Of a DNA stretch of 24,105 nucleotides, positions 1-7,309 are shown in pieces (positions within the stretch are counted from its first letter, which is position 1; each line of letters starts with the position of its first letter). The position numbers were made by a program, and so were the translations under genes. The stretch is from a virus. The stretch is taken from IMG/VR virus record IMGVR_UViG_3300031565_003359, positions 1 through 24,105 of that record. One strand, given 5' to 3'. Below the pieces are notes generated by a model. The model saw only the letters and a list, made by a program, of their open reading frames with translations, made no database searches and was not told the origin of the DNA.

Positions 1-965
1 CCCCCGAGCACGAGGTTGTTACAGCGGGGTATTTACGTATAACTCTCCTGCATCCTATTGCGGAAGACGATACGTTTGTCGCGCCCTTTAAACTCAACTA
101 CGACATCGTAGATGGGGATCTCCCCCCAACTTGTAAGATTACTGTTCCTGGTGTGTATGAATTTAGAATCATGGACACCGCAGAGAATCGGATTTGGTCT
201 TTCCAAATCTGCGTCATTTATGGCGTTGGTACCCCCATTTCTATCGCTCAGTTGTGGTTATTAGCCCGCTTAGAGAATGGAGAATGTGGTTGCCCAGATA
301 ACTGCGATTCTTTGGACGCGGCTAATTTGGGTTCGGATAGCGCACCCGATGGTTGGGTGCTTACATCTAACGGGGACGGCACTTCTGAGTGGCGCATCAT
401 ATCTGGTGATGGATTTGGGGATATGCTCAAATCTGTCTACGACACAAACAATGACGGTATTGTAAATGAGGCTGATTACGCCGGTAATGCGGGTTTGTCA
501 CAGAACTCGTTACGATTGGGTGGGTTACTGGCTTCCGCATACCAACTAAAGCTCCCGGATGGGGTAAATGAGGGGGCAATTCTTACTTGGGACGACACTT
601 TACAGAAGTGGACGCCTAATGAAAATTTCCTTGTTGGCCCCGGTGGTGATGTAACCTTCGGGGATATTATTATCAATGGGGGCATTTACACGAACCCCAC
701 CGTGGTTAATCAGGTTTATTATGAGATAGACGATGAAACGCACATTCTCGTCATCATTGAGGATGATGCAGAAGTCGTTCTACCTGATCCGGTCGCAGAA
801 GACCGTAGAGTTATCAATATTAAGCGAACATCGCCTAATACGTATGATGTGCTAGTTACTGTAGACGGTGGTGGAGACATTGAGGGTTCTCCGTCCTATA
901 CGCTAAAGCATAAATATGACGCAATTACGTGTGTAGCAATAAACGGTGAATGGCATATCTACTAA
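1..965 (+). CDS. Tail fibre / appendage protein, 5'-truncated by the window edge
   Basis: The frame is open to the left edge: codons from position 3 read without a stop into the rest, so the GTG at 153 is internal and the true start lies outside. The visible part is 320 aa. Residues from about 98 onward carry tail-fibre-style glycine/asparagine-rich text. Around residue 147 (nt 441) there is a DTNNDGIVNEAD loop matching the DxNxDGxxNxxD pattern of dockerin/EF-hand calcium sites. The C-terminal ~75 residues (from nt 741) form a beta-rich module ending in an aromatic-rich tip, and the same module ends the next gene. It is most likely a distal host-contact or baseplate-appendage subunit of the virion. 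The family name is uncertain. The tail-fibre assignment rests on these modules and on its neighbours. Confidence 0.75.
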   Translation, partial: PEHEVVTAGYLRITLLHPIAEDDTFVAPFKLNYDIVDGDLPPTCKITVPGVYEFRIMDTAENRIWSFQICVIYGVGTPISIAQLWLLARLENGECGCPDNCDSLDAANLGSDSAPDGWVLTSNGDGTSEWRIISGDGFGDMLKSVYDTNNDGIVNEADYAGNAGLSQNSLRLGGLLASAYQLKLPDGVNEGAILTWDDTLQKWTPNENFLVGPGGDVTFGDIIINGGIYTNPTVVNQVYYEIDDETHILVIIEDDAEVVLPDPVAEDRRVINIKRTSPNTYDVLVTVDGGGDIEGSPSYTLKHKYDAITCVAINGEWHIY

Positions 966-983
966 GATTTTTGGAGGTTTGGG

Positions 984-3113
984 ATGTCACATATTAGAGA
1001 GGTACCTGAGGCTTGGAAAAATTTTCTTTCATTAGAAGATACTCCAGCAGCCTATGTAAATGGGCAATTTTTGCGTGCGACTGCGGTTGGTGTAGAACTT
1101 ACAGCCGATGTAGTTCAAAAAACTGGGTCAACAATGTCAGGGTTTCTTACCCTGTCTGCGGACCCCACGAATCCGCTACACGCGGCGACTAAGCAGTACG
1201 TTGATAGCGTTGCTACAGGATTGGACGTAAAAGAGTCAGTCCGAGTTGCAACAACAGAAAATACTTCGCCAGCAGCGCAGTCCCAAGAGACCGTACACAC
1301 TGGGCCGAATGGCGTATTAGTTTCGTTTGCGAGTGCAGATGGTGCAGGGTCGGTTATTGGTACTTTACCTGTTAGCCCGAACTCTGTAACGTTTACGGCC
1401 ACTATCGGGGCGTCTCCGTATACAGTCACGGATAATGGCAGTGGTGTGTTATCTGGATCTGGTCCTACTGGGGCCATTTCAGGTACCATCAACTATGCAA
1501 CGGGTGCGTGGACTATTGATTTCGATGCGGCTGACCCTCCAGATGATACAACGGATATCGTTGTAGATTACTCGGTTCCTTCGTCAGCGATTACGCTTTC
1601 TGGGTTGCAAACCATTGATGGTGTCTCGCTTATTGCGGGGGATAGGGTTCTTGTTAAGGATCAAGGTACAGGTAGCCCCCATGCAGACAATGGCATTTAT
1701 GTTGTTGCTTCTGGTGCATGGACTCGGGCCGAAGATGCCGATTCAGACGACGAATTCAACGCAGGGATGTTCACCTTCATCGAAGAGGGTACAGATAATG
1801 GCAATAGTGGTTGGGTCTGCACTACAGATAACCCAATTACTGTTGGTACCACTCCTACCGAGTTTGCTAAATTTTCTTCGGCTGGGGATTACGCAGCCGG
1901 TGAGGGTCTGACGCTTACGGGTGGGAATACCTTTAACGCCGACTGGGAAACCAACGTTGGTAACATTCAGGACGTAGGAACTGCCGCAGTAGGTACGTCT
2001 ACGAAGATTGCTCGGGCTGACCACGTTCACGCTCACGGTACTCAAGGTGGTGGTACACAGCACTCTGAGGTTACAACCTCAGTTGCTGGTTTCATGTCGG
2101 CTACGGATAAAACCAAGCTTGACGGTATTGACGCTAATGCTGAAGTCAACCAAAATGCTTGGTCGATTGTCGATATCAATGCAGCGGAAACTGTTCTGAA
2201 CTCTGACGCTAAAACGGATACCCTCTACTTGGTGGAGGCGAACGTAGTCAACATCGCTGGCAGTGGTACTGATACGGTCACTATAGGCCTTACAGCGGGT
2301 ACTAACGGCCAGTTGGTCAAGACGGTGGGTGGTGTACCTACTTGGGCCTTTGCAGCGTTCCTAGAGCTTTCTGATACGCCTGCGACGTATGCTGCCGCTG
2401 GTGGGCATAAGGTCAGGGTAAATTCTGGGGCTACGGCTCTTGAATTCATTGACGACACGTTGTTGTCACTTGACGACACTCCGTCGTCATATGTGGGTTC
2501 GGCTGGTTATCGTTTGGTTGTGAACAGCACCCCAGATGCCGTAGAGTTCATTGCTGACACCTTCATTAACCTGTCAGATACCCCCGCAAGTTACACGGGT
2601 AATAGCTTGGATCTTGTCCGGGTGAATGTGGGTGAAACGGCACTTGAGTTTGTTTCTGCTGGTATCGTTCCAGCCACAGCTACTCTAGGTCAGACTCTGT
2701 ATTGGAACGGTACTACCTGGACAGCAAACAGCTTGATTTTCAATGAGTTTGCTAGCCTTGAGGTTGGTATCAATACCGCGTCTCCACATTCTACCCTCCA
2801 TGTAAATGGTTCGTTTGCGGTTAATCTGTCTACGTTTACTGCAACTGTGGATCTTGGGGCGGGTACAAATGGTGCTGCAAAGACCATTATCATGAACAAC
2901 GCTGCTGCGGCTACAATTACGCTGCCTAGTGCGGTTGGTATTGAAGGTCGTGAGTATGACATTAAGAAAGTCAGTGCTACTGGTGGTGGTCGTACCGTGA
3001 CGATTGATGGAGCGGGGTCAGAAACCATTGATGGTTCACTCACTTTCGCCCTTGTTTCACAGTATGAGGCGATTACCGTTATTTCTGACGGCGCGAATTG
3101 GTGGATCGTATAA
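984..3113 (+). CDS. Tail fibre protein with tandem 34-residue repeats
   Basis: This 709-aa structural protein is preceded by a good ribosome site (TTGGAGG) in an 18-bp gap. N-terminal residues 14-24 (FLSLEDTPAAY) resemble the repeat unit found later. Residues 53-75 (GFLTLSADP...ATKQYVDS) match a common phage fibre segment and recur in the next gene. A segment near 360-382 (SEVTTSVAGFMSATDKTKLDG) is another widespread fibre motif. Three copies of a 34-residue unit begin at residues 459, 493 and 527 with exact periodicity, core (S/L)(D/E)DTPxxY...VNxxxxALEF. A GINTASPHSTLHVNGS segment follows. The last ~77 residues (from 633) share the C-terminal module of the upstream gene (ITLP...YDIKK...TIDG...YEAITV). 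A trimeric beta-rich fibre binding the host surface is the natural reading. The receptor is unknown. Confidence 0.88.
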   Translation: MSHIREVPEAWKNFLSLEDTPAAYVNGQFLRATAVGVELTADVVQKTGSTMSGFLTLSADPTNPLHAATKQYVDSVATGLDVKESVRVATTENTSPAAQSQETVHTGPNGVLVSFASADGAGSVIGTLPVSPNSVTFTATIGASPYTVTDNGSGVLSGSGPTGAISGTINYATGAWTIDFDAADPPDDTTDIVVDYSVPSSAITLSGLQTIDGVSLIAGDRVLVKDQGTGSPHADNGIYVVASGAWTRAEDADSDDEFNAGMFTFIEEGTDNGNSGWVCTTDNPITVGTTPTEFAKFSSAGDYAAGEGLTLTGGNTFNADWETNVGNIQDVGTAAVGTSTKIARADHVHAHGTQGGGTQHSEVTTSVAGFMSATDKTKLDGIDANAEVNQNAWSIVDINAAETVLNSDAKTDTLYLVEANVVNIAGSGTDTVTIGLTAGTNGQLVKTVGGVPTWAFAAFLELSDTPATYAAAGGHKVRVNSGATALEFIDDTLLSLDDTPSSYVGSAGYRLVVNSTPDAVEFIADTFINLSDTPASYTGNSLDLVRVNVGETALEFVSAGIVPATATLGQTLYWNGTTWTANSLIFNEFASLEVGINTASPHSTLHVNGSFAVNLSTFTATVDLGAGTNGAAKTIIMNNAAAATITLPSAVGIEGREYDIKKVSATGGGRTVTIDGAGSETIDGSLTFALVSQYEAITVISDGANWWIV
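1140..1211 (+). repeat. Fibre segment duplicated at 3408-3479
   Basis: The segment encoding GFLTLSADPTNPLHAATKQYVD here is matched by GFLTLHADPVNALHAATKQYVD at 3408-3479 in the next gene, in the same relative place near the N-terminus. The two fibre genes therefore share an ancestral N-terminal block or exchanged it by recombination. Confidence 0.8.
2358..2663 (+). repeat. Three tandem 102-bp (34-codon) repeats in the tail-fibre gene
   Basis: Units begin at 2358, 2460 and 2562, exactly 102 bp apart, and encode FLELSDTPATY, LLSLDDTPSSY and FINLSDTPASY, each followed by a VN...(A/V)EF strand. The DNA has diverged but the protein pattern is kept. Single related units occur at 1023-1100 in the same gene and 3159-3248 in the next gene. 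Confidence 0.85.
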
Positions 3114-3125
3114 TCTGGGGGCTGT

Positions 3126-5204
3126 GTGGCTTACACCGATCAGATTCCTGATCTTGATTTTACAGACTTGCTTAACGTCCCCAGTGATTTCACTGGGGCG
3201 GGCAAGTATGTTGTAGTGGTTTCTGCGTCTGAAAGTGCTCTGGAGTTTGTCCAGTATGTTGCTGCGGGGCAGATTTTAGAGAAAGAACTTCTTCAGAGCA
3301 CTCCGGCTGATAAGCAGATCCTAGTCTTTAATGCAACCAGCGATAAGTGGGAAGCAATTGATCACTCCCACACTGAATTTGTACAACGAATCGGGGATAG
3401 CATGTTGGGTTTTCTTACCCTTCATGCTGATCCCGTTAATGCCCTCCATGCAGCTACGAAACAGTATGTGGATGCTATCGAGAATGAGCAGGGAGACCAG
3501 AATCAGGCCACTAAAGAGCCTACTGGTTTTGAGCGCACAAATGAAGACACCGTATACACATGGTCGAATAGTACGCGGGTGTTTACAATCGCGCCTACGG
3601 GAGCTTCGTACACTATTTGGTTCTGGGGGACTAAGTTCGTAAAAACTGGGTTAGAGCAGGTTACCCTCCCTAATAGCCCAGGATTGCACTCGATTTACTT
3701 CGATGAAAATGGCGTGCTCCAAACCTCACAAGTTATTTCTCCTGAAGATCTTATCTCCGATTATGTTATCGTTGCGTATGTGTACTGGAGCGTACAAGAT
3801 AACATGGCCCTATATGTGGGGGACGAGCGTCATGGCTTGATGCCTTGGCAGATGCACCTCCGCTATCACAGAGACCAGGGGTCGTCGTACATCTCTGGTA
3901 TGAACTTAGGCAATATCACCGCAGATGGTAATGGTAACTTAAACGCCCATGCCCAATTTTCAATCACATCGGGCATTTTTGATGACGAGGATATTCGTCA
4001 TTATGTACCGAATGTCGCCTTCCCAGCCACGGTTCCCGTCTTTTACTTGTCAGGTAGCCCAGGGTACTGGCGTCGGTTGTCTCAAACAGCTCCGGTGATC
4101 AATTATGGGGGTACCGGGCGTGTAGCAAAGATGGTGGTTACAGGGTCTACTTGGAGCTTGGCAGAAATTAAGAATAATGATTATTTCTTAGTTCATATTT
4201 TCTCGACTAATGACCCGAGCACGCCATATGTGACTATTGCCCCTACTACGTCCTATGACAACGTAGGAAAAGCTGAGTCGGCAGCAGAAGCCGATCTCCA
4301 GACAGCCATGTTGTTACCGGATTTTCCGGTTCAAGAGTTCATCCCCATGGTGTCGTTAATCTACCAGACTTCTTCTGCGGCGGCTAATACATTCAAAGCA
4401 CGTATTGTAAGCGTACCCTCTACAGGTGATCCTTTCATTGACTGGCGGGGTAAGCCGCTGAATCCTCAAGCGACTATCAGTCACTATAGCCTTATTGACC
4501 GAGCGGAAGATGGTCAGCATCCAGCCTCAGCTATTTACACGGATGTGTCAGGGTTCAATGGCAACCTACAGGGCGTAGACAACGATGTTCAAGCTGCTCT
4601 AGACGCCCTCGATGACTTGATCATTACGCAAGCAGTTAGTGCTGCTACGAGTCTGGGTACGGGTGCGCCTATTCTCCACGGTAAGAACGCCAATACCCTT
4701 GAGTTCCATAACATCAAGAGTAATGACCCCAAGCTGGCAGTGTCGTTGGTATCGAATGATGTTATTTTAACCCCAGCTAATTTTATCTTCCATGCGTTCA
4801 ACGCTGCGGGAGGTATCAGCCTTGTTAGCTCTGCGTGGGCAGACCTTACGTGGACAGACGAGGTACGTAAAGACGCTGGGTTTACCCATAGCACCAATTC
4901 TGCTGAGATCACATTTACGGTAGCTGGAGATTATCTGGTTACCGTGGATATCACGACCGAAGTTACGATAGATGATCGTACTTCCGGTGTCTTTCGTATG
5001 CTGAAGAATGGTGTAGAACTCCCTGGTACCCGGACAGCCACTTATCAGCGGCTAGCTGCGGACCCGTATGGGCAGGCAAGCATAACCCGCCTGATAACTG
5101 TCAGCTCAGGGGATACCATGAGAGTTCAAGGGTACTCTAACCGGTCGAGTGCGGGAGTTCGTACTCTTGCAGATGGATGTCGTATCTACATCGAGAAGAA
5201 ATAG
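3126..5204 (+). CDS. Tail fibre protein with C1q/TNF-like C-terminal domain
   Basis: This 692-aa protein has a GTG start preceded by CTGGGGG, 12 bp after the previous stop. Residues 12-41 are one copy of the 34-residue fibre repeat of the preceding gene (nVPSDFTG...SALEF). Residues 95-118 repeat its GFLTLHADP...ATKQYVDA segment, so the two genes share N-terminal building blocks. The middle region (about 140-530) is unlike its neighbour. From residue ~552 to the end the sequence reads as a C1q/TNF-type jelly roll: FHAFNAAGG, a strand-rich core with ITFTVAGDYLVTVD and RMLKNG, and GDTMRVQGYS near the end. Such domains trimerise and often sit at fibre tips. The stop codon touches a promoter for the next gene. 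Receptor specificity cannot be read. Confidence 0.87.
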   Translation: MAYTDQIPDLDFTDLLNVPSDFTGAGKYVVVVSASESALEFVQYVAAGQILEKELLQSTPADKQILVFNATSDKWEAIDHSHTEFVQRIGDSMLGFLTLHADPVNALHAATKQYVDAIENEQGDQNQATKEPTGFERTNEDTVYTWSNSTRVFTIAPTGASYTIWFWGTKFVKTGLEQVTLPNSPGLHSIYFDENGVLQTSQVISPEDLISDYVIVAYVYWSVQDNMALYVGDERHGLMPWQMHLRYHRDQGSSYISGMNLGNITADGNGNLNAHAQFSITSGIFDDEDIRHYVPNVAFPATVPVFYLSGSPGYWRRLSQTAPVINYGGTGRVAKMVVTGSTWSLAEIKNNDYFLVHIFSTNDPSTPYVTIAPTTSYDNVGKAESAAEADLQTAMLLPDFPVQEFIPMVSLIYQTSSAAANTFKARIVSVPSTGDPFIDWRGKPLNPQATISHYSLIDRAEDGQHPASAIYTDVSGFNGNLQGVDNDVQAALDALDDLIITQAVSAATSLGTGAPILHGKNANTLEFHNIKSNDPKLAVSLVSNDVILTPANFIFHAFNAAGGISLVSSAWADLTWTDEVRKDAGFTHSTNSAEITFTVAGDYLVTVDITTEVTIDDRTSGVFRMLKNGVELPGTRTATYQRLAADPYGQASITRLITVSSGDTMRVQGYSNRSSAGVRTLADGCRIYIEKK

Positions 5205-5233
5205 TTGACAGCGCCAATACCTTTGCGTATTAT
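5205..5233 (+). promoter_or_regulatory. Sigma70-type promoter for the coiled-coil gene at 5255
   Basis: TTGACA (5205-5210), a 17-bp spacer and TATTAT (5228-5233) match the host housekeeping promoter consensus, with a perfect -35 and five of six -10 bases. It starts directly after the stop codon of the fibre gene and lies 21 bp upstream of the ATG at 5255. It argues against the longer reading frame that would begin at 5177. Confidence 0.8.
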
Positions 5234-5254
5234 CACAATCAAGGAGAAGAACTA

Positions 5255-5668
5255 ATGTCACACCCTAAGATCCGTCAACCGAAGAAGAAAGAACAGCCCA
5301 CCGCTCGGTCCCTAGACGTGGACCCGGATATTTTGTCCAAGGAGTTTCAAACCTTGGATGCCCAGCTTGCTCAGATCAACCAGATTATCAATGGGGCAGT
5401 AGAGATTGCCAAGAAGCAGCAGGCTATCATCAATTCGGCCAAAGCCGAGGGGCAAGTTATCCTCGGAAAAATGGATATGTTGAGCCGGATTTTGACCGGA
5501 ATGGGTATTGATCCGCGAGATTTAGCCACCCATGTACCTGCTCCAGAGGAAAATTCTGAAGAAAATCCCCCAATTTTTTCTGAGGAAATTCCTAAAAATA
5601 CCCCTCAACCTGTTGAAAACATTGAAGATGCACGTATTAGGGCCATCAAACAGCGTTTGAACCGATAA
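5255..5668 (+). CDS. Coiled-coil protein of unknown function
   Basis: This 137-aa protein was placed at the ATG at 5255 because it has a strong ribosome site (AAGGAGAA, 5241-5248) and a promoter just upstream. An in-frame ATG at 5177 lies inside the fibre gene and upstream of that promoter. The N-terminus is basic (PKIRQPKKKEQ). Residues about 25-90 are a predicted helix with heptad-like spacing (FQTLDAQLAQINQIING). The C-terminal part is rich in Pro/Glu/Asn (EENSEENPP) and the protein ends basic (RAIKQRLNR). I do not recognise a family. Its position behind the fibres would suit a fibre-assembly helper or small virion protein, but that rests on context only. The following 75-bp gap carries the TGCTTTATTAA element. 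Confidence 0.75.
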   Translation: MSHPKIRQPKKKEQPTARSLDVDPDILSKEFQTLDAQLAQINQIINGAVEIAKKQQAIINSAKAEGQVILGKMDMLSRILTGMGIDPRDLATHVPAPEENSEENPPIFSEEIPKNTPQPVENIEDARIRAIKQRLNR

Positions 5669-5679
5669 TCTCTCTTCGC

Positions 5680-5690
5680 TGCTTTATTAA
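5680..5690 (+). promoter_or_regulatory. TGCTTTATTAA element (copy A), candidate phage promoter
   Basis: TGCTTTATTAA lies in the 75-bp gap before the gene at 5744, ending 53 bp upstream of its ATG. The identical 11-mer occurs at 12831-12841, and related forms occur in three other gaps. No TTGACA-like box is suitably spaced upstream. It may be the -10-type element recognised by the phage sigma-like protein encoded at 7310. This is inferred from recurrence only. Confidence 0.4.
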
Positions 5691-5743
5691 GTGTTACGAT
5701 ATCTGAGGGCGTCAAAACCCTAATACGAAAATAGGAGGATATC

Positions 5744-6175
5744 ATGAGCACGTTTGATTACACTTACGAAGAGCGGCAAAGAGATGTCAACAGAGGGCTG
5801 TACATCCCGTTCTATATCGAGACCCCGGTTGGGGATGCCGATATTGAGGTCGGGGCAGAAGCGGCTGACGTGATCGAGGTTACTATCCAGGTCGTAGATC
5901 CGGGTGGGGACCCCATCGAAGATGTTATGTCTTTGATGGTCACCGCTTGCAGTGACGCTGCGGGTACAACTCCGGTTGCTACCACAGGTGGGATCGCTGC
6001 CACTACCGGTGCGGTTATCGCAGAGCTTGTTGCTGACACCAGCTTTCAGTTTACTACTGATGAGCTTGGTAAGGCAGTTCTTGAGGTTACTGACACGAAT
6101 GTAGCGGACATTTTCCTCGGGTTCACGCTTCCCGGTGGTAAGTACATTGTTAGTGATCCGTTAGAGTTCGCATAA
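5744..6175 (+). CDS. Ig-like virion / decoration-type protein
   Basis: This 143-aa protein has a near-perfect ribosome site (ATAGGAGGATATC) before the ATG. After a short polar N-terminus (TYEERQRDVNRG), residues ~40-143 are strand-rich: VIEVTIQVVDPGGDPIEDVMSLMV, then TTDELGKAVLEVTD and a closing GGKYIVSDPLEF. The 'T(T/D)...GKAVLEVTD' part resembles bacterial Ig-like (Big_1/invasin-type) folds that phages use on capsids and tails. There are few charged patches and no catalytic motif. It is flanked by a candidate promoter and a strong terminator, so it appears to be a self-contained transcription unit, as expected for an abundant virion component. Decoration protein is the leading guess; a tail or baseplate Ig subunit is the alternative. 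Confidence 0.65.
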   Translation: MSTFDYTYEERQRDVNRGLYIPFYIETPVGDADIEVGAEAADVIEVTIQVVDPGGDPIEDVMSLMVTACSDAAGTTPVATTGGIAATTGAVIAELVADTSFQFTTDELGKAVLEVTDTNVADIFLGFTLPGGKYIVSDPLEFA

Positions 6176-6203
6176 GTTTATGTGACAGTCAAGTTATTAT
6201 TTT

Positions 6204-6232
6204 GGGAGCAGCTTGCTGCTCCCTTCTTTATT
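6204..6232 (+). terminator. Intrinsic transcription terminator
   Basis: GGGAGCAGC (6204-6212) pairs perfectly with GCTGCTCCC (6215-6223). Folded realistically this is an 8-bp GC-rich stem with a CTTG tetraloop, followed by a T-rich tract (TTCTTTATT). It sits 28 bp after the stop of the Ig-like gene and closes that unit. Confidence 0.9.
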
Positions 6233-6234
6233 GA
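6224..6234 (+). promoter_or_regulatory. TTCTTTATTGA element (copy E), candidate phage promoter
   Basis: This matches TGCTTTATTAA at 9 of 11 positions and ends 32 bp upstream of the cupin ATG. It overlaps the T-tract of the terminator, so the T-run alone could explain the resemblance. Confidence 0.25.
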
Positions 6235-6266
6235 CTGGAATGTGAATTCTTATAGGAGACCTTTAA

Positions 6267-6656
6267 ATGTCACGGGAGATCATACATCAATTAGAAGAAC
6301 TCGAAATAAAGTTCAACGAGCATGATCGCTCAATTATTTGGGAGTCTACTGAGGGCAAACAGATAATTGCTTGGGCGTTGAAGAAGGTTCCGGCTGTAGC
6401 TGTTGCTGATTCTTTTCTACCTAAAGGTGTTGAATTTCCTATACATAAGCACGAAGAGGCTGAAGTACTCATTTGTTACGAGGGCAGGGCCGATTGCATC
6501 GTCCGGTGTGACGAAGCGGGCGAGGTAGTTATCCCTCTGGTTCCTGGGAGACACGTTAGTATTCTTCCTCGGGTACCCCATTGTATAAAAACGAAAGAAG
6601 ATACGAGATTTATTGCTGTTACGGTTCCAGCATCAGAAGGATTCCCTGATGAGTAA
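6267..6656 (+). CDS. Single-domain cupin protein
   Basis: This 129-aa protein is preceded by TATAGGAGACC. Residues 54-73 fit the cupin motif 1 pattern G-x5-H-x-H-x3-E-x6-G exactly: G54, H60, H62, E66, G73. A motif 2-like stretch follows (GRHVSILPRVPH, residues 94-105), with H105 as the likely fourth metal ligand. The usual downstream Asn is missing. Known cupins bind a divalent metal and serve as isomerases, dioxygenases, epimerases or simple binding proteins. Nothing here fixes the substrate. The length is that of one compact beta barrel. Cysteines 70, 77, 81 and 106 are numerous for such a small protein. It follows a terminator, so it opens a new unit. Its end overlaps the next gene by 8 bp, implying co-translation with a holin-like protein. 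Confidence 0.8.
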   Translation: MSREIIHQLEELEIKFNEHDRSIIWESTEGKQIIAWALKKVPAVAVADSFLPKGVEFPIHKHEEAEVLICYEGRADCIVRCDEAGEVVIPLVPGRHVSILPRVPHCIKTKEDTRFIAVTVPASEGFPDE

Positions 6657-6987
6657 TGGATCTTTTAACGACGAGGATAGCATTCATAACGGAAAAGACC
6701 GAGAACTTTTCCGTGAATACCGGAGATTGATTTTGTCTGAAATCGAGAGATTGGGGCGCGACCAGGAAAAGTTTAGCGCCCGTGCTGAAAAGAAGATTGA
6801 TGACCTGGAAAAAATCTTCGTGGGTAAGTTGGACGCTATGAAAGTAGAAATAGCCGACCTTAAGAGCGATTTTAAGGCCAGCGAGCGTGAGCGTAAGGTT
6901 CTTAGTAGTGTTTGGGGTTTGGTTGGTGGTGCCGTTCCAATCGTCATGTGGATGTTTTACCAGCTATTTCAAACTGGGTTAGGTTAA
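6649..6987 (+). CDS. Coiled-coil protein with C-terminal membrane anchor (XhlA/holin-like)
   Basis: The ATG at 6649 (112 aa) was chosen because GAAGGA lies 7-8 bp upstream and the start overlaps the cupin stop by 8 bp. The frame extends further upstream only through the cupin gene. Residues ~18-80 are a highly charged helix with coiled-coil character (EIERLGRDQEKFSARAEKKIDDLE). Residues ~84-108 are a single hydrophobic segment (VLSSVWGLVGGAVPIVMWMFYQLF). Charged helix plus C-terminal membrane anchor is the layout of haemolysin XhlA-type phage proteins, which take part in lysis. No endolysin is seen nearby to support that role, so holin-like is an architectural inference. A virion or membrane-exclusion role is also possible. 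Confidence 0.7.
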   Translation: MSNGSFNDEDSIHNGKDRELFREYRRLILSEIERLGRDQEKFSARAEKKIDDLEKIFVGKLDAMKVEIADLKSDFKASERERKVLSSVWGLVGGAVPIVMWMFYQLFQTGLG

Positions 6988-6988
6988 T

Positions 6989-7258
6989 ATGCCAATCAAA
7001 GATACTTTCGCGGCTTTTAAGAAAAAAGGGTTCAAATTTAACTTTTTGAAAATTCCTACAAGAGCCACTCCCCAGAAAATAGAACATAACATGCGGGAAG
7101 AAATGGATAGGGCTAGGGTTATTCGCGCTCTTACCAAAATGCAGGAATTCCTTGATAATACCCCCACTTTCCTACCTCTGGATCGGGAGCTTGAGATCCA
7201 CACCTTAACCGTGGAAATTAGTGCCTTAATCGAACAGCTAAAAGCTTACAAGAAGTAG
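6989..7258 (+). CDS. Small basic protein of unknown function
   Basis: This 89-aa frame begins one base after the previous stop and has only a weak ribosome site (TTAGGTTAAT), suggesting coupled translation with the holin-like gene. The N-terminus is rich in Lys and Phe (FAAFKKKGFKFNFLKIPTR). The rest looks helical, with REEMDRARVIRALTKMQEFLDN and a C-terminal ISALIEQLKAYKK. No membrane segment or motif is visible and I do not recognise the family. Its stop lies directly in front of the sigma-type promoter at 7261. Confidence 0.7.
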   Translation: MPIKDTFAAFKKKGFKFNFLKIPTRATPQKIEHNMREEMDRARVIRALTKMQEFLDNTPTFLPLDRELEIHTLTVEISALIEQLKAYKK

Positions 7259-7260
7259 TG

Positions 7261-7289
7261 TTGACAGGCATCTTTAGCGATCCTATAGT
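7261..7289 (+). promoter_or_regulatory. Sigma70-type promoter for the sigma-factor-like gene
   Basis: TTGACA (7261-7266), a 17-bp spacer and TATAGT (7284-7289) form a near-consensus host promoter. It ends 20 bp before the ATG at 7310 and begins 2 bp after the preceding stop codon. Transcription should start near 7296, leaving a very short leader that contains the ribosome site AGGGAG (7297-7302). Confidence 0.82.
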
Positions 7290-7299
7290 CAGTTATAGG
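7282..7299. promoter_or_regulatory. Inverted repeat CCTATA-N6-TATAGG over the -10 box, candidate operator
   Basis: CCTATA (7282-7287) and TATAGG (7294-7299) are perfect inverted 6-bp arms separated by 6 bp. The left arm covers most of the -10 element and the right arm reaches the expected transcription start and ribosome site. A dimeric repressor bound here would block the promoter. No candidate regulator is identified, and the arms are short enough to arise by chance. Confidence 0.35.
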
Positions 7300-7309
7300 G
7301 AGCGCGAGT

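Noticed and set aside
5177-5254. Longer start (ATG 5177) for the coiled-coil gene
   Set aside because: It lies inside the fibre gene and upstream of a near-perfect promoter. The ATG at 5255 has the strong AAGGAGAA site.
5706-5721. AGGG...CCCT hairpin in the leader of the Ig-like gene as a riboswitch or attenuator
   Set aside because: It has only a 4-bp stem with an 8-nt loop and no alternative pairing with the ribosome site.
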